Source: Sympetrum striolatum (taxonomy: Eukaryota > Arthropoda > Insecta > Odonata > Libellulidae). Taken from it: a DNA stretch of 64,000 nt. Where the stretch lies: the NCBI GenBank assembly GCA_947579665.1, contig OX388349.1:42882641-42946640 (forward strand), written 5' to 3'. The notes beneath the pieces were generated by a model. It was not told the origin of the DNA. It saw only the letters and a list, made by a program, of their open reading frames with translations, and did no database searches. Within the stretch, counting starts at the first letter, position 1; each line of letters opens with the position of its first letter. Made by a program: the position numbers and the translations under genes. Shown piece after piece: positions 62,081-64,000 of the stretch.

Positions 62081-64000
62081 TACCAAAAGATTCTTAAAAA
62101 GTTTTTTTTCCAACAAATTACGGAAAAATTGCCGAAATATTTACGATTAATTTAATATTTCAGTTTTTTGGATTTTTTTTCCTGAAATTTGAGAAATTCA
62201 AAATAAATTTTGACTAATATGGAAAATAATTTTCACAAAATTCCAATGAATTTTTATAAAGGCTTTTTTTTACAAATTACTGAAAAAAATGGCGAAATAT
62301 TTAAAATTTCTTTAAAATTTCAGTATTTCCGATATCGTTTCCTGAAATTTAAGTAATTCAAGATAAATTTTGACTAATATTGAAGAAATTAATACCATCA
62401 TGCAGAAGATTTTTCAAAAAATTTTTTTCTTTTCTACAGATTATGGAAATATTTGCGAAATATTTGGAATTTTTTTACATATCAGATATTTTTTCTTAAA
62501 TTTGAGAATTTCAAGTTAAATTTTGACCAATATAGAATATAATTATTGCAAAATTACTAAGATTTCTCAAACAGTTATTTCTTTCAGTTCAAACGTTTGA
62601 AGAATTGTCAAAATATTTGCAATTTTTTTAAATATTGTAGTTTTTTTCCTTAAATTTGAGAAATAAAACGTAAATTGTCTCTAAAGTTGATGATAATTAT
62701 TACAAATATCAAAATATTTTTTAAAAAATTTTTTTTTCTCATAAATTTTGGAAAAATTGAGGAAATATTTAAAATTTTTTTTTAATATTTCGATTTTTAA
62801 AAATTCTTTTCCTAAAATTTCAGAATTTCAAGATATATTTTGACTTATATTGAAGAAATTAATGCCATCATTCCAAAGATTTTTCAAAAAGCTTTTTTTT
62901 TTCAACAAATTACGGAATAATTGTCAAAATATTTGCAACATTTTTATATTTCAGATTTGTTTCTTAAATTTGAGAAATTCAAGTTTAATTTTGACTTATA
63001 TTGAAGATAATTATTACATAATTTCAAAGATTTTTCAAAAGTTTTTTTTCTCATTAATTTTGGAAAAATTCGGAAAATATTTGCAATTTTTTTAAATAAT
63101 TTAGTTTTTTGGCTTTTTTTCCTTTAAAATTGAAAAATAAAATATATATTGTGTCTAAAGTTGATGATTTTAATTACAAATATCAAAAGAGTTTTCAAAA
63201 AGTAATTTTTTAATACAAATTATGGAAATATTGACATAATATTTGCAATTTTTTTATATTTCAAAACTTTTTTCTTAAAATTGAGAAATTCAAGTTAAAT
63301 TTTGACTAATGTTGAAGATAATTTTTACAAAATTTCAAAGATTTTCAGAAAGTTATTTCTTTCTCATCAAATTTTTGAAAAATTGGCAAAATATTTGCAA
63401 TTTTTTTATATTTTAGTTTTTTGATTTTTTTCTTAAATTTGAGGAATAAAACATAAATTGTGTCTAAAATTGATAATATTTATGACAAGTACCAAATGAT
63501 TCTTCACAAAATTTTTTTATTACAAATTACGGAAAAATTGCCGAAATATTTGCAATTTTTTAAAATATTTCTGTTTTTTGGATTATTTTCCTCACATTTG
63601 AGAAATTCAAGAAAAATATTGACTAATATTGAAGATAAATATTACAAAATTCCTATGATTTTAAAAAAAGGCATTATTTCAACAAAATACGGAAGAAATG
63701 GCAAAATATTTGCAATTGTTTAATAAATTAGTTTTTCCGATTTCTTTTCCTAAAAAGTAAGTAATTCAAATATAAATTTTGACTAATATTAATGAATTCA
63801 ATACCATCATACAGAAGATTTTTCAAAAAGTTTTTTTTTTCTTCAAATTATGGAAAATTTGGCGAAATATTTGCAATTTTTTTATATATCAGACATTGTT
63901 TCTTAAATGTGAGAAATTCAAGTTAAATTTTGACTAATATTGAAGAAAATTACTGCAAAATTACAAAAATTTCTCAAAAAGGTATTTCTTTCTCATCAAA
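62081..64000 (+). repeat. Higher-order unit 12, incomplete
   Basis: Copy of unit 7, cut by the window end. The array continues beyond 64,000. Confidence 0.9.

Larger units (their letters stand above)
10527..64000. repeat. Satellite DNA array, about 150-160 bp monomers, continuing past the window
   Basis: The whole 53.5 kb consists of related monomers. In the forward sense a monomer reads TTGACTAATATTGAAG, AAATTTCAAAGATTTTTC, AAAAAGTTTTTTTTCTCAT, a TTACGGAAAAATTGCCG box, GAAATATTTGCAATTTTT, TTTCAG, a T-rich stretch and TTAAATTTGAGAAATTCAAG. Intervals between successive GACTAATATTGAAG boxes are mostly 150-164 bp. About 340-350 monomers are present. GC content is very low; C and G are almost confined to the conserved boxes. 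No gene, tRNA or rRNA interrupts it. Long AT-rich arrays with higher-order structure are typical of centromeric or pericentromeric heterochromatin; that role is inferred, not shown. Confidence 0.95.
47582..64000 (+). repeat. 21.47-kb super-repeat, copy 2, cut by the window end
   Basis: Repeats 26108 to about 42524 almost base for base, including homopolymers of 12-13 T (for example 28308-28321 versus 49782-49795). The differences I found by eye lie in about 31.7-32.8 kb versus 53.2-54.3 kb: six single-base indels, all but one in homopolymer runs, and one substitution. These sum to the +2 offset seen further right. Confidence 0.93.

Noticed and set aside
13141..63723. Recurrent open frames of 60-87 residues (Lys/Phe/Ile/Asn-rich) in the satellite, for example at 13141, 18046, 22208, 38674 and 60760.
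   Set aside because: They are fixed phases of the monomer sequence, span two monomers and begin at non-ATG codons in the copies I checked. They break with single-base indels between units. Composition simply follows A/T runs.
10527..64000. CRISPR-like regular repeats.
   Set aside because: Repeats are contiguous satellite monomers of about 150-160 bp without unique spacers, and the sequence is eukaryotic in character.
10527..64000. CENP-B box in the satellite.
   Set aside because: The monomer has TTACGGAAAAATTGCCG, but I did not see a match to the TTCG....A..CGGG pattern of the mammalian box.

Overview
The window is eukaryotic, and it shows no recognisable intact protein-coding gene. It has two parts. 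Bases 1 to about 10,526 are AT-rich non-coding DNA carrying old duplications and several DNA-transposon relics. Bases 10,527 to 64,000 are one continuous, extremely AT-rich satellite array that runs off the right end. The transposon ends (hAT type with an 8-bp target duplication, pogo/Tc1-mariner type with TA duplications) and the long satellite suggest an animal, perhaps an arthropod. I cannot name the species from this sequence.

Left part. Bases 1-5,335 look like intergenic or intronic DNA: short open frames without family resemblance, one tandem palindromic 30-bp repeat (736-822), a 98-bp tandem duplication (3247-3442), and three pairs of old, diverged duplicated blocks. From 5,337 on lies a nest of DNA transposons. 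A pogo-like element begins at 5,337. It is split by a 2,453-bp hAT-like element (5529-7981) that has a perfect 8-bp target duplication. The pogo-like remnant continues to about 8,597 with a minus-strand open frame that has an acidic tail. A second TA-flanked element (8600-10524) follows. It carries inside it a probable further element with many inverted CCAATAGGA-like subterminal motifs. No transposase domain could be recognised, so all appear non-autonomous or decayed.

Right part. The satellite starts at the base after the TA on the right of the 8600-10524 element. Monomers are about 150-160 bp and fall into two alternating subfamilies. The first 1.4 kb is in reverse orientation, is diverged, and has its own 3-4 monomer periodicity. 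Polarity flips near 11,950 and everything to the right is in one orientation. From about 12,371 the monomers form higher-order units. One landmark monomer recurs at 12371, 16668, 21909, 26135, 33901, 38375, 40605, 43305, 47609, 55377, 59851 and 62081, giving units of 2.2 to 7.8 kb. Units differ by insertions or deletions of about whole monomers. Above this sits a super-repeat: 26108-47581 (21,474 bp) is repeated from 47582 to the window end with almost no difference. This layout (diverged, inverted edge next to a homogenised interior) is what is known from edges of centromeric or pericentromeric satellite arrays. That role is an inference here, and the super-repeat could also be an assembly duplication.

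The many short open frames repeated through the array are by-products of satellite sequence and are not annotated as genes.
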